The notes beneath the pieces are model-generated. The model was not told the DNA's origin, searched no databases, and saw only the letters and a list, made by a program, of their open reading frames with translations. 35,619 nucleotides of DNA from Catenulispora rubra. Its GTDB lineage: Bacteria > Actinomycetota > Actinomycetes > Streptomycetales > Catenulisporaceae. The position numbers and the translations under genes were made by a program. Within the stretch, counting starts at the first letter, position 1. Each line of letters opens with the position of its first letter. Below are positions 23,052 to 30,972 of this stretch, one piece after another. The DNA lies in the NCBI RefSeq assembly GCF_015356825.1, contig NZ_JAACYW010000097.1, positions 1 through 35,619 on the forward strand, read 5' to 3'.

Positions 23052-24044
23052 ATGCCGCAAAACCACCGGGGCCGCCAGGAACCCAGAGGTTTCTCCCCTA
23101 ACGTGTCCGGCATGAATGGCGACGAGGCGCCGACGGAGTACATCCCGCGGATCACGGACGCCCCCTCCCCCGCGGAGGCGCAGACCGAGTACATCCCGAA
23201 GATCGTCCTCACGCCGCCGCCTCCGTCCGAGTTCCCCGTCGGGAACGGGTACCCGGCGTCGCAGCCCGAATCAGTGCCTGAATCAGCGCCCGAACCCGGT
23301 GCCCGGTCGGCGCGCGGCTCGGCGCGCGGCTCGGCGCGGGTCGCGCGGCAGGCGCAGCGGAAGCTGGTGCTGCTGTCCAGCATCGGCGAAGTGCTCATCA
23401 CGCTCGGCGCGGTGATGGCGCTGTACGTCGTCTACACGCTGTGGTGGACGAACGTGGAGGCGCACAAGGCCGCCAACGCCGAGGCCAACCAGATCCAGCA
23501 GCAGCTGGCGCCGGCCGCGCCCGGCGGGACGCCGAAGTCGGCGTTCGCGCCGAGCGAGGGCTTCGCGCTGATGACCATCCCGGCCATCGGGAAGGACGAC
23601 ATCCCGGTGATGCAGGGCGTGGACAAGGACAAGGTGCTCGACAAGGGCGCCGTCGGGCACTACACGACGCCGGCCACCGCGATGCCGTGGGACCCGACCG
23701 GGAACTTCGCGGTGGCGGCGCACCGGCGGACGTACGGCGAGCCGTTCCGGTACATCAACCAGCTGCGAACCGGCGACCACGTCGTGGTGGAGACCACGCA
23801 CGGCTGGTTCGTCTACGCGCTCGACAAGGAGCTGCCGCAGACCGACCCGACCAACGTCGGGACGATCGCGCCGATCCCCAAGGGCGGGCCGTTCACCGAG
23901 CCCGGCCGGTACATCACGCTGACGACGTGCACGCCGGAGTGGGCCTCGACGTACCGGCTCATCTGGTGGGGCCACCTGGTGCGGGTGGACCCGCTGAACG
24001 GGCCCCCGCCGGCCGAGCTGAAGGACGCCAACCGGCACGCCTGA
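23052..24044 (+). CDS. Class E sortase
   Basis: A 330-residue transpeptidase that would anchor LPxTG/LAxTG-type proteins to peptidoglycan. The N-terminal cytoplasmic part (1-104) is Pro/Ser/Arg rich and contains a duplicated TEYIP motif (28-32 and 45-49). One membrane helix lies at about 105-130. The extracellular beta-barrel has His224 (VAAHRRTYG), Cys293 (LTTCTPEW) and Arg302 (STYRLIWWGHL), the complete sortase triad. Class E enzymes are usual in actinobacteria and in Streptomyces contribute to aerial growth. ATG 23112 is an alternative start. No substrate with a sorting signal is encoded in the window. Confidence 0.93.
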   Translation: MPQNHRGRQEPRGFSPNVSGMNGDEAPTEYIPRITDAPSPAEAQTEYIPKIVLTPPPPSEFPVGNGYPASQPESVPESAPEPGARSARGSARGSARVARQAQRKLVLLSSIGEVLITLGAVMALYVVYTLWWTNVEAHKAANAEANQIQQQLAPAAPGGTPKSAFAPSEGFALMTIPAIGKDDIPVMQGVDKDKVLDKGAVGHYTTPATAMPWDPTGNFAVAAHRRTYGEPFRYINQLRTGDHVVVETTHGWFVYALDKELPQTDPTNVGTIAPIPKGGPFTEPGRYITLTTCTPEWASTYRLIWWGHLVRVDPLNGPPPAELKDANRHA

Positions 24045-24069
24045 GCACGCTCTTGACACAGTTGACCTG

Positions 24070-24105
24070 CGCGATTCTTGGAATCGCGACCCTGCCCGCT
24101 ACCAT
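24070..24105 (+). promoter_or_regulatory. Palindrome and promoter upstream of the DEAD-box gene
   Basis: CGCGATTC (24070-24077) and GAATCGCG (24081-24088) form a perfect 8-bp inverted repeat around TTG. It overlaps a -35-like TTGGAA (24078-24083), which is 16 bp from TACCAT (24100-24105). The palindrome may be an operator or a terminator stem for the sortase transcript. Confidence 0.5.
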
Positions 24106-24365
24106 GGATCGAAATCCAAGCGAACGCTGCGCGGGACAGGTCACCTCGAAGCCGGTCGGAAACCGGCTTCCGTCATGTGACGCAGAACGCAGTGGCCCGG
24201 GGGACGTTTCCCGGTCAGCCACTTCAGGCGCGGCTATCGCCTACCTGGTCATCCAAAACTGGGACCAGGCCGCCTTAGTGACCGTTCTGTAGTACCGCTG
24301 CGGCGCAATCCATGCGCTCGCACGCCCCTGAGAACGTGTCCGTTTTCAGAAGGGCTTCATCAGCC
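24106..24365 (+). ncRNA. Long structured 5' leader of the DEAD-box helicase mRNA
   Basis: About 250 nt lie between the predicted promoter and ATG 24366. They contain a strong hairpin at 24148-24170 (GAAGCCGGT, loop CGGAA, ACCGGCTTC) and a 7-bp CCTGGTC/GACCAGG stem near 24247-24272, plus other GC stems. Long structured leaders are common on cold-shock helicase mRNAs, suggesting thermal or autogenous control. An open frame from ATG 24103 runs through it, but there is no sign it is translated. Confidence 0.4.
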
Positions 24366-27062
24366 ATGTCTGCAATCACCCCTGAGAATGATGTCGTGCG
24401 CGAAAGCGCTGACGTCGAAGAGACTTTTGCTCTGGAGATCGAAGAGGATCTGGAGAGCGGCGAGGTCGAGGTTGTCGAGGCTCTCGACGACGACGATGTT
24501 GAGATCGCCGACACCGAAACCGAGACCACCGGCTCCGAGCCGGTCGCGTTCACCGAACTGGGCCTGCCCGAGGAACTGGTGAAGAAGCTCGCCGAGAACG
24601 GCGTGCAGACCACCTTCCCGATCCAGGCCGCGACCATCCCGGACGCCCTGGCCGGCCGGCACGTGCTGGGCAAGGCCCGCACCGGCTCCGGCAAGACCCT
24701 GGCCTTCGGCCTGGCGGCGCTGGCGAACCTGAAGGGCAAGCGGGCCCGCAAGGGCAAGCCGCTGGCCCTGGTCCTGGTGCCGACCCGCGAGCTGGCGATG
24801 CAGGTCAGCGACGCGCTGCAGCCGTACGGCTTCGCCGTGGGCGCGGACATCGCCTCGGTCTACGGCGGCGCGCCGATGTACAAGCAGGTCTTCGCGCTGC
24901 GCCGCGGCGTCGAGGTGCTGGTGGCCACCCCGGGCCGGCTCACCGACCTGATCGAGCAGGGCGAGTGCGACCTGTCCGAGGTCGAGATCGCCATCCTGGA
25001 CGAGGCCGACCAGATGGCCGACATGGGCTTCATGCCGATCGTCTCGGAGCTGCTGTCGCAGACCGACCCGACCGGCCAGCGCCTGCTGTTCAGCGCGACG
25101 CTGGACGGCGCCGTGGACGAGCTGGTCCGCCAGTACATGACCGACCCGGTCCTGCACTCGGTCACCCCGGACAGCGACGACTCGGCACAGATGGACCACC
25201 ACCTGCTGATCGTCGAGCCGGCGGACAAGGCCCTGGTCGTCGCCGAGATCGCGGCCCGGCACACGCCGGGCGACGACGACGGCCGGCGCACCATCCTGTT
25301 CGCCCGCACCAAGCTCGGCGCGGACCGCATCGCCGAGAAGATCCGCGAGGCCGGCGTCTCCGCCCTGGCCCTGCACGGCGGCATGACCCAGCGCGCCCGC
25401 ACCAAGACCCTGGCGGACTTCAAGGACGGCCGGGTCCCGGTCCTGGTCGCCACCGACGTCGCCGCCCGCGGCATCCACGTCGACGGCATCGACCTGGTCC
25501 TGCACGTCGACCCGGCCGGCGACCCCAAGGACTACCTGCACCGCGCCGGCCGCACGGCCCGCGCCGGCGAGAGCGGCACGGTCGTGACGCTGGTCCTGCC
25601 CAAGCAGCGCAAGAGCACGGTGCGCCTGCTGGAGTCGGCCGGCATCGACGCCGAGCTGACGAAGGTGACCCCGAGCTCCGAGGCGCTGCGCGAACTGACC
25701 GGCGGCCGCCCGGTGGCGGAGTACGTCGCCGAGGCCGACGCCTACCACGCGACCCGCCGCGCGGCGCGCGAGGCCCGCCTGGGCGGCGACGACCGCCGCG
25801 AAGGACGCGACAGCCGCGACGGTTTCCGTGGCGGACGCGAGGGCTTCCGCCCCGGACGCAGCGAGTTCCGGCAGGACCGGGACCGCTTCGACCGCGGGCA
25901 CAGCGGCGGCCGCTTCCAGGAGCGCGACGGCCGCGGGTTCGGCGGCGGCGAGCGTTCGGGCTTCGGAGGCGGCGACAGGCGCGGCTCCGAGGGTCGGGGC
26001 GGGTTCGGCGGCGGCGAGCGGCGGTCGTTCGGCGACCGGGACGGTGCGCAGGGCCGCACCGGCGGGTTCAACCGGGACAGCCGTGGCTCTGAGGGTCGCA
26101 CCGGCGGGTTCAGCGGCGAGCGTCGCTCGTTCGGTGACCGGGATGGTGCGCAGGGCCGCAGCTTCGACCGCGACAACCGCGGTGGTTCCGAGAACCGCAG
26201 CGGCGGGTTCAGCGGTGAGCGTCGCTCGTTCGGCGACCGCGATGGGGCCCAGGGCCGCACCGGCGGGTTCAACCGCGACAACCGCAGCTCCGAAGGCCGC
26301 ACCGGCGGGTACACCGGCGAGCGTCGCTCCTTCGGCGACCGCGACGGCGCCCAGGGCCGCACCGGCGGCTACAACCGCGACAACCGCGGCTCCGGCACCG
26401 GCGGGTACACCGGCGAGCGTCGCTCGTTCGGCGACCGCGACGGCGCCCAGGGCCGCACCGGCGGGTTCAACCGCGACAACCGCAGCTCCGAGGGCCGCAC
26501 CGGCGGATTCAGCGGCGAGCGTCGCTCCTTCGGCGACCGCAACGGTTCGCAGGGCCGCAGCTTCGACCGCGACAACCGCGGCGGTTCCGAGAACCGCACC
26601 GGCGGGTTCAACCGGGACAACCGTAGCTCTGAGGGTCGCACCGGCGGCTACAACCGCGGGTCCGAGGGCCGCACCGGCGGGTACACCGGCGAGCGTCGCT
26701 CGTTCGGCGACCGCGACGGCGCCCAGGGCCGCACCGGTGGCTACAACCGGGACAACCGTGGTTCTGAGGGCCGCACCGGCGGCTTCAGTGGCGAGCGTCG
26801 CACCTTCGACCGCAACGGCTCGCAGGGCCGCAGCTTCGACCGCGACAACCGTGACAACCGTGGCGGCACCGGCGAGCGTCGCTCCTTCGGCGACCGCGAC
26901 GCCGCCCAGAACCGTGGCGCCGCCGACGCCGCCGGCGACCGTCGCCCGAGCCGCGACGACGAGCGTCGCACCTTCGGCGAGCGCACCGCGTTCGGCCGCC
27001 CGCGCGGCGGCTACAGCAACGAGCAGCGGGACAACCGCCCGCCGCGTGACCGTCGCTGGTAG
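24366..27062 (+). CDS. DEAD-box ATP-dependent RNA helicase with long repetitive RGG-like tail
   Basis: An 898-residue protein. An acidic N-terminus (1-58) precedes a complete helicase core: Q-motif FPIQAATIP, Walker A A104-R-T-G-S-G-K110-T111, D212-E-A-D215, S243-A-T245 and H392-R-A-G-R-T-A-R399. The tail from about residue 485 is Gly/Arg/Asp/Ser/Phe rich, with eight copies of ERRSFGDR plus a degenerate ERRTFDRN, mixed with RTGG[FY] and NRDNR units. Such tails bind RNA and can drive condensate formation. Bacterial relatives (DeaD/RhlE) help ribosome assembly and RNA decay, especially in the cold. The tail is much longer than usual. ATG 24366 is chosen; ATG 24312 is also in frame. Confidence 0.93.
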   Translation: MSAITPENDVVRESADVEETFALEIEEDLESGEVEVVEALDDDDVEIADTETETTGSEPVAFTELGLPEELVKKLAENGVQTTFPIQAATIPDALAGRHVLGKARTGSGKTLAFGLAALANLKGKRARKGKPLALVLVPTRELAMQVSDALQPYGFAVGADIASVYGGAPMYKQVFALRRGVEVLVATPGRLTDLIEQGECDLSEVEIAILDEADQMADMGFMPIVSELLSQTDPTGQRLLFSATLDGAVDELVRQYMTDPVLHSVTPDSDDSAQMDHHLLIVEPADKALVVAEIAARHTPGDDDGRRTILFARTKLGADRIAEKIREAGVSALALHGGMTQRARTKTLADFKDGRVPVLVATDVAARGIHVDGIDLVLHVDPAGDPKDYLHRAGRTARAGESGTVVTLVLPKQRKSTVRLLESAGIDAELTKVTPSSEALRELTGGRPVAEYVAEADAYHATRRAAREARLGGDDRREGRDSRDGFRGGREGFRPGRSEFRQDRDRFDRGHSGGRFQERDGRGFGGGERSGFGGGDRRGSEGRGGFGGGERRSFGDRDGAQGRTGGFNRDSRGSEGRTGGFSGERRSFGDRDGAQGRSFDRDNRGGSENRSGGFSGERRSFGDRDGAQGRTGGFNRDNRSSEGRTGGYTGERRSFGDRDGAQGRTGGYNRDNRGSGTGGYTGERRSFGDRDGAQGRTGGFNRDNRSSEGRTGGFSGERRSFGDRNGSQGRSFDRDNRGGSENRTGGFNRDNRSSEGRTGGYNRGSEGRTGGYTGERRSFGDRDGAQGRTGGYNRDNRGSEGRTGGFSGERRTFDRNGSQGRSFDRDNRDNRGGTGERRSFGDRDAAQNRGAADAAGDRRPSRDDERRTFGERTAFGRPRGGYSNEQRDNRPPRDRRW
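25950..27058. repeat. Coding repeat array in the helicase tail
   Basis: About 1.1 kb of near-tandem DNA repeats encoding ERRSFGDR, RTGG[FY] and NRDNR modules in varying order. Spacing and unit composition vary, so it is a protein repeat and not a CRISPR array. Similar copies could recombine and change tail length. Confidence 0.85.
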
Positions 27063-27098
27063 TCGCTGGGCACGTTTGACGGCTGACTGAGTACTGAC

Positions 27099-27127
27099 AA
27101 GGGACCGCGCACCATGCGCGGTCCCTT
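27099..27127 (+). terminator. Terminator of the DEAD-box helicase gene
   Basis: AAGGGACCGCGC (27099-27110), loop ACCAT, and GCGCGGTCCCTT (27116-27127) form a perfect 12-bp stem ending in a short T run, 36 bp after the stop codon. Confidence 0.85.
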
Positions 27128-27200
27128 TCGGCTTTCCGGAAACTCTTCCGCCCTGCCTGCCCCAGCTGTTCGGCCCACCAAAGCCCCAAAGCCCCCACTA

Positions 27201-27271
27201 ATCGGGTAGGCGGGTCGGTCGCCCGACCCGCCTCCCACACCACCGGACATGCGGGCCACGCATCCGGCGGT
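27201..27271 (-). ncRNA. Orphan group II intron 3' end (domains V and VI)
   Basis: On the minus strand, 27271-27239 folds as a domain V: an 8-bp lower helix (ACCGCCGG/CCGGTGGT with one G-U), a 2-nt GT bulge on the 3' side, a 5-bp upper helix (ATGCG/CGCAT) and a TGGCC loop. CGC could be the catalytic triad. Next, 27232-27209 forms a 10-bp hairpin with a 4-nt loop, followed by CCTACCCGAT, whose unpaired A and terminal AT fit domain VI and the intron end. There is no room for domains I-IV or a reverse transcriptase, because qcrB lies just upstream. It is a fragment. Confidence 0.55.
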
Positions 27272-27296
27272 TCGTCAGGCTCTGGGCGCACAAGCC

Positions 27297-27328
27297 GCAG
27301 GGGCCCCGCCCGAAGGCGAAGCCCCTGC
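27297..27328 (-). terminator. Terminator-like hairpin downstream of qcrB
   Basis: GCAGGGGC (27297-27304) pairs with GCCCCTGC (27321-27328), with an inner CGCC/GGCG stem closing a CGAA loop. It begins about 30 bp after the qcrB stop. Confidence 0.65.
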
Positions 27329-27358
27329 GCTGTGTGACAGCGAACCGAACTACTTTAC

Positions 27359-28996
27359 TCAGTGATGCCCGTGCCCGGCCTCGATCTCCTTGTACTCCTC
27401 GACCGTCGTCTCGACGTTGTCGGAGAACATCGCCTTCGAGGCCTTGGCCCGCAGCTTCAGCGCGCGGTTGCCCGGGCGCTCGACGCCGTTCTCGTCCGTG
27501 GCGGGGCCGAGTTCCAGCGGCTTCTGCACCTCGTGCGCGGTCAGGCGGTAGCGCTCGCCGGCCGAGAGCGGCTCGTGGACCTCGGTGAACTCCCCTTCCA
27601 GCGAGACCTTGATGATGCCGGTCTCGCGGCCGTGGAGGACCTTGTCCTTGTCGCGGCGCTGCAGGCCCAGGGCGATGCGCTTGGTGCACCAGAAGGCGAT
27701 CACCGGGCCGAGGAACACCAGGACGCGGAACGTCCAGGTCAGCGCTTCCACCGAGAGGTGGAAGTGGGTCGCGATCAGGTCGTTGCCGCCGCCGAGCCAC
27801 AGGACGCCGTAGAACGTGATGCCGCCGACGCCCAGGGCGGTGCGGGTCGGGCGGTTGCGCGGGCGGTCCAGGATGTGGTGCTCGCGCTTGTCGCCGGTGA
27901 TCCACTGCTCCAGGAACGGCCACACGGCCAGGGCCGTGAACAGGACGCCCGGGACGATCAGCGACGGGATCAGCACGTTGAAGGACAGCGTGTGGCCCCA
28001 GATGTTCCACTCCCAGTTCGGCATCATGCGAAGGGAGCCTTCGAGGAAGCCGATGTACCAGTCTGGTTGGGAACCCGCGCTGATCTGGTCCGGTGTGTAC
28101 GGCCCGTAGGCCCAGATCGGGTTGATCTGCACCAGGCCCGCCAGCAGGAAGACCACGCCGAAGATCACGAACATGAACCCGCCGGCCTTGGCGGTGTACA
28201 CCGGCAGCAGCGGCAGGCCGACGACGTTGTCGTTGGTCTTGCCGGGGCCGGCCCACTGCGTGTGCTTCTGCACGAACACCAGGATCAGGTGCGCCGTCAC
28301 CAGGCCGACGATCAGGGCCGGGATCAGGAGCACGTGGATGGTGAACAGCCGCGGGATGAAGTCGTGCCCGGGGAAGTCGCCGCCGAACAGGAAGTACGAC
28401 ACGTACGTGCCGACGATCGGGATCGACAGGATGACGCCCGAGGCGATGCGCAGACCGGTACCGGACAGCAGGTCGTCCGGCAGCGAGTAGCCCGCGAACC
28501 CTTCCAGCAGGCCCAGCACCATCAGCGTGAAGCCGATGAGCCAGTTGATCTCCCGCGGCTTGCGGAACGCACCGGTGAAGAAGATGCGCAGCATGTGCAC
28601 CATGATCGCCATGATGAAGATCAGGGCGGCCCAGTGGTGCACCTGGCGCATCAGCAGGCCGGCGCGCACGTCGAAGCTGATCCTCAGCGTCGAGGCGTAC
28701 GCGTCCGACATCGACACGCCGTCGAGCGGGAAGTACGAGCCGTGGTATTCGACCTCGCTCATGCTCGGGTTGAACCACAGCGTCAGGAACACGCCCGACA
28801 GCAGGATCAGGATGAACGAGAACAGCGCGATCTCGCCGAGCAGGAAGCTCCAGTGGTCCGGGAAGACCTTCCGGATCAGGTTCTTCGAGCCCTTGTAGAT
28901 CCCGAGCCGCTCGTCCGCCCAGTTGGAGACCGGGTCGGTCCGCACTTCCTCGTTATCGCCTGCGGCCCCGTGCGCCGGGGCGGTCGTGGCGCTCAT
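27359..28996 (-). CDS. qcrB: Cytochrome bc1 complex cytochrome b subunit
   Basis: A 545-residue membrane protein of the actinobacterial cytochrome bcc complex, which passes electrons from menaquinol to cytochrome c. Two pairs of haem-ligating histidines are seen in RQVHHWAALIFIMAIMVHMLR and FTIHVLLIPALIVGLVTAHLIL. The quinone-site PDW motif is visible as SQPDWYIGFLEG (the bc1 PEW equivalent). The C-terminus has the extended cytoplasmic tail (about 420-545) typical of actinobacteria. The start overlaps the qcrA stop by 4 nt (ATGA), so translation is coupled. The complex associates with cytochrome aa3. Confidence 0.97.
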   Translation of the reverse strand: MSATTAPAHGAAGDNEEVRTDPVSNWADERLGIYKGSKNLIRKVFPDHWSFLLGEIALFSFILILLSGVFLTLWFNPSMSEVEYHGSYFPLDGVSMSDAYASTLRISFDVRAGLLMRQVHHWAALIFIMAIMVHMLRIFFTGAFRKPREINWLIGFTLMVLGLLEGFAGYSLPDDLLSGTGLRIASGVILSIPIVGTYVSYFLFGGDFPGHDFIPRLFTIHVLLIPALIVGLVTAHLILVFVQKHTQWAGPGKTNDNVVGLPLLPVYTAKAGGFMFVIFGVVFLLAGLVQINPIWAYGPYTPDQISAGSQPDWYIGFLEGSLRMMPNWEWNIWGHTLSFNVLIPSLIVPGVLFTALAVWPFLEQWITGDKREHHILDRPRNRPTRTALGVGGITFYGVLWLGGGNDLIATHFHLSVEALTWTFRVLVFLGPVIAFWCTKRIALGLQRRDKDKVLHGRETGIIKVSLEGEFTEVHEPLSAGERYRLTAHEVQKPLELGPATDENGVERPGNRALKLRAKASKAMFSDNVETTVEEYKEIEAGHGHH

Positions 28997-30075
28997 CCGC
29001 GCTCCCAGAAGCTCGGGCCGACCGGCGCGGCGAAGTCGCTCACGGCGACCAGGTTGCCGTCGGCGTCAGCCGTGATGTGCAGCTGCGGCAGCGAGCGCGC
29101 GGCCGGGCCGAAGATGACCTTCCCGTCGTCGGACAGGTCGAAGGTCGACTGGTGGCACGGGCACAGCATGTGGTGCGTCTGCTGCTCGTACAGCGCCACC
29201 GGGCAGCCGACGTGGGTGCAGATCTTGGAGAACGCCATGATGCCGTCCACCGACCAGTCCCACTGCCGCTTCTTCTGTGCCTCGGAGCCCTTCAGGGCCT
29301 CCTGCGGCAGCCGGACGACCAGCACCGCAGCCTTGGCCAGGTTGTCGATCCGGTTCTCCGGGTCGTCGGCCAGCGCGGCCGGGTTGGCCAGGGCCAGGGT
29401 GCCGACCGAGATGTCGGCGGCCTTCAGCGGCTGCCCGGTGTTCGGGTTGACCAGCTTCTGGCCCGGCGCCCACAGCGTGTGCCGCAGCCTGTCCTTCGGC
29501 ATCGGGCCCAGGTCGCGCAGCAGCCACACCGCCGGCAGCGGCAGCACCAGCATCGCGGTCAGCAGGGAGCGCCGGATCAGCGGGTACTTGGTGAAGCCGG
29601 AGTCCGCGACGCCCTGCTTGAACTCCGAGACCGCGAAGGCGCGGGACTCGGGGTCCGACTTCATCGGGTGCCGCTCCTGGACCAGGTCCACGTCGGTCAT
29701 CAGGGTCCGGGCCCAGTGGATGGCGCCGCCGCCCAGGGCCAGGAACGCCACACCCAGGCACAGGCCCAGCGCCAGGTTGTTGGCGTTGACCGCGCCCAGG
29801 CCGGTGATGTGGCTGGTCATCCTGGTGTTCGGGATGAAGGTGTAGCACGCCATCGACCCGATGATGCCCGCGATCGCGATCAGGAACAGGCCCGCGACCT
29901 GGCGCTCGGCGCGCTTGGCGGCCCTGGGGTCGAGGTCGGTGACCCGGGGCCGGTAGGCCGGCAGACCCGGATCCTGGAAGGGGTTCTCCGCCGCGGCGTC
30001 CTTGGTCAGGGTGCCGTGGCCCGCCCCACCGGTGTTCTCTGGCAGGTGGTCCGTTTCCATGTCCCGATCAGTCAT
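28993..30075 (-). CDS. qcrA: Cytochrome bc1 complex Rieske iron-sulfur subunit
   Basis: A 360-residue protein. Three N-terminal membrane helices, around AGLFLIAIAGIIGSMACYTF, LALGLCLGVAFLALGGGAIHW and LLTAMLVLPLPAVWLL, are the actinobacterial form (canonical Rieske proteins have one). The 2Fe-2S cluster ligands are Cys286, His288, Cys305 and His308 (CTHVGC and CPCH), with Cys291 and Cys307 forming the conserved disulphide. The head lies outside the membrane. It overlaps qcrC by 8 nt and qcrB by 4 nt, a tightly coupled operon. Confidence 0.97.
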   Translation of the reverse strand: MTDRDMETDHLPENTGGAGHGTLTKDAAAENPFQDPGLPAYRPRVTDLDPRAAKRAERQVAGLFLIAIAGIIGSMACYTFIPNTRMTSHITGLGAVNANNLALGLCLGVAFLALGGGAIHWARTLMTDVDLVQERHPMKSDPESRAFAVSEFKQGVADSGFTKYPLIRRSLLTAMLVLPLPAVWLLRDLGPMPKDRLRHTLWAPGQKLVNPNTGQPLKAADISVGTLALANPAALADDPENRIDNLAKAAVLVVRLPQEALKGSEAQKKRQWDWSVDGIMAFSKICTHVGCPVALYEQQTHHMLCPCHQSTFDLSDDGKVIFGPAARSLPQLHITADADGNLVAVSDFAAPVGPSFWERG

Positions 30076-30937
30076 TGTCGGTGGCGTCCTTCCCGGTGGT
30101 CGCCTCGAAGTGGGCGACGCGGGCGCGGGACGCCTTGGTGGTGTGCGCGCCGATCCAGCAGGCGAACACGATCAGCAGGCCGAGCACGATCGTCCAGACG
30201 AACAGGCCCTCGGAGACCGGGCCGATCGAGCCCAGGTCCAGGCCGCCGGGGTTGCTGCCGGAACGGGTCTGGAGCAGGTAGGCGATGATGTCCTTCTTGT
30301 CCTGCGGGGACATCACGTCGTTGTTGAAGACCGGCATGTTCTGCGGGCCGGTGAGCATGGCCTCGTAGATGTGCTTCGGCGAGGTCTCGCGCAGCGACGG
30401 CGCGAACTTGCCGTCGGTCAGCGCGCCCCCGGCGCCGGCGATGTTGTGGCACGACGCGCAGTTCGTGCGGTACAGCACACCGCCGTTGGACACACTGGCG
30501 GCGTTGGTCGGGTCGGCGGCGTACAGCGAGGCGTCCGGGACGGCCGGGCCGGCACCGAGCGCGCCGATGTAGGCGGCCATCGCGTCGATCTGGTCCTGCG
30601 TGAAGACCGGAGGCTTGCTGGTGACCTGCGGGCCGATCTGCATCGCCGGCATGCGGCCGGTGCCGACCTGGAAGTCGACTGCGGCGGGACCGACTCCGAT
30701 CAGCGACGGGCCCGAGCCCTGCACGCCCTGGCCCTGCAGGCCGTGGCACGAGGAACAGGTCGACTGGAAGAGCTTCTGACCCTCCGTGAGCTGCTCGGGC
30801 GTGACGGCGGCCGAAGCCGACGCCTTCGCCTTGGCGGAGCCCAGGGTGGCGTAGGTCGCGCCGATGACACCCAGCGCGAGGAAGAGGACGACGAACGCGG
30901 CCAGCGGATGGCGCCGTCGTGCCGAAAGCGTGTTCAC
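30068..30937 (-). CDS. qcrC: Cytochrome bc1 complex dihaem cytochrome c subunit
   Basis: A 289-residue membrane-bound cytochrome c. An N-terminal signal-anchor (about 11-32) is followed by two haem c domains with C61-S-S-C64-H65 and C160-A-S-C163-H164, and a C-terminal membrane helix at about 245-263. In actinobacteria this dihaem subunit replaces a soluble cytochrome c and carries electrons directly to the aa3 oxidase. GTG 30937 has AAGGA about 10 nt upstream; the frame is open to 31012 but that part does not look like a signal. It overlaps qcrA by 8 nt. Confidence 0.95.
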   Translation of the reverse strand: MNTLSARRRHPLAAFVVLFLALGVIGATYATLGSAKAKASASAAVTPEQLTEGQKLFQSTCSSCHGLQGQGVQGSGPSLIGVGPAAVDFQVGTGRMPAMQIGPQVTSKPPVFTQDQIDAMAAYIGALGAGPAVPDASLYAADPTNAASVSNGGVLYRTNCASCHNIAGAGGALTDGKFAPSLRETSPKHIYEAMLTGPQNMPVFNNDVMSPQDKKDIIAYLLQTRSGSNPGGLDLGSIGPVSEGLFVWTIVLGLLIVFACWIGAHTTKASRARVAHFEATTGKDATDND

Positions 30938-30972
30938 GACAGAGGATTCCTTACCGATTCCACTGGTCCGGA

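Noticed and set aside
21888..24044. Type VII secretion locus
   Set aside because: Only a mycosin-like pseudoprotease is present; there are no esx, eccC, eccB or eccD genes in the window.
24104..24292. Possible upstream ORF of about 62 codons in the helicase leader
   Set aside because: Its start overlaps the predicted -10 element, there is no ribosome-binding site, and the translation has no recognisable features.
25950..27058. CRISPR-like repeat array
   Set aside because: Repeats vary in spacing and encode one continuous protein tail with codon-level variation; no conserved repeat with unique spacers and no cas genes.
27362..29845. Plus-strand open frame of 827 codons opposite qcrB/qcrA
   Set aside because: Antisense shadow of two intact respiratory genes.
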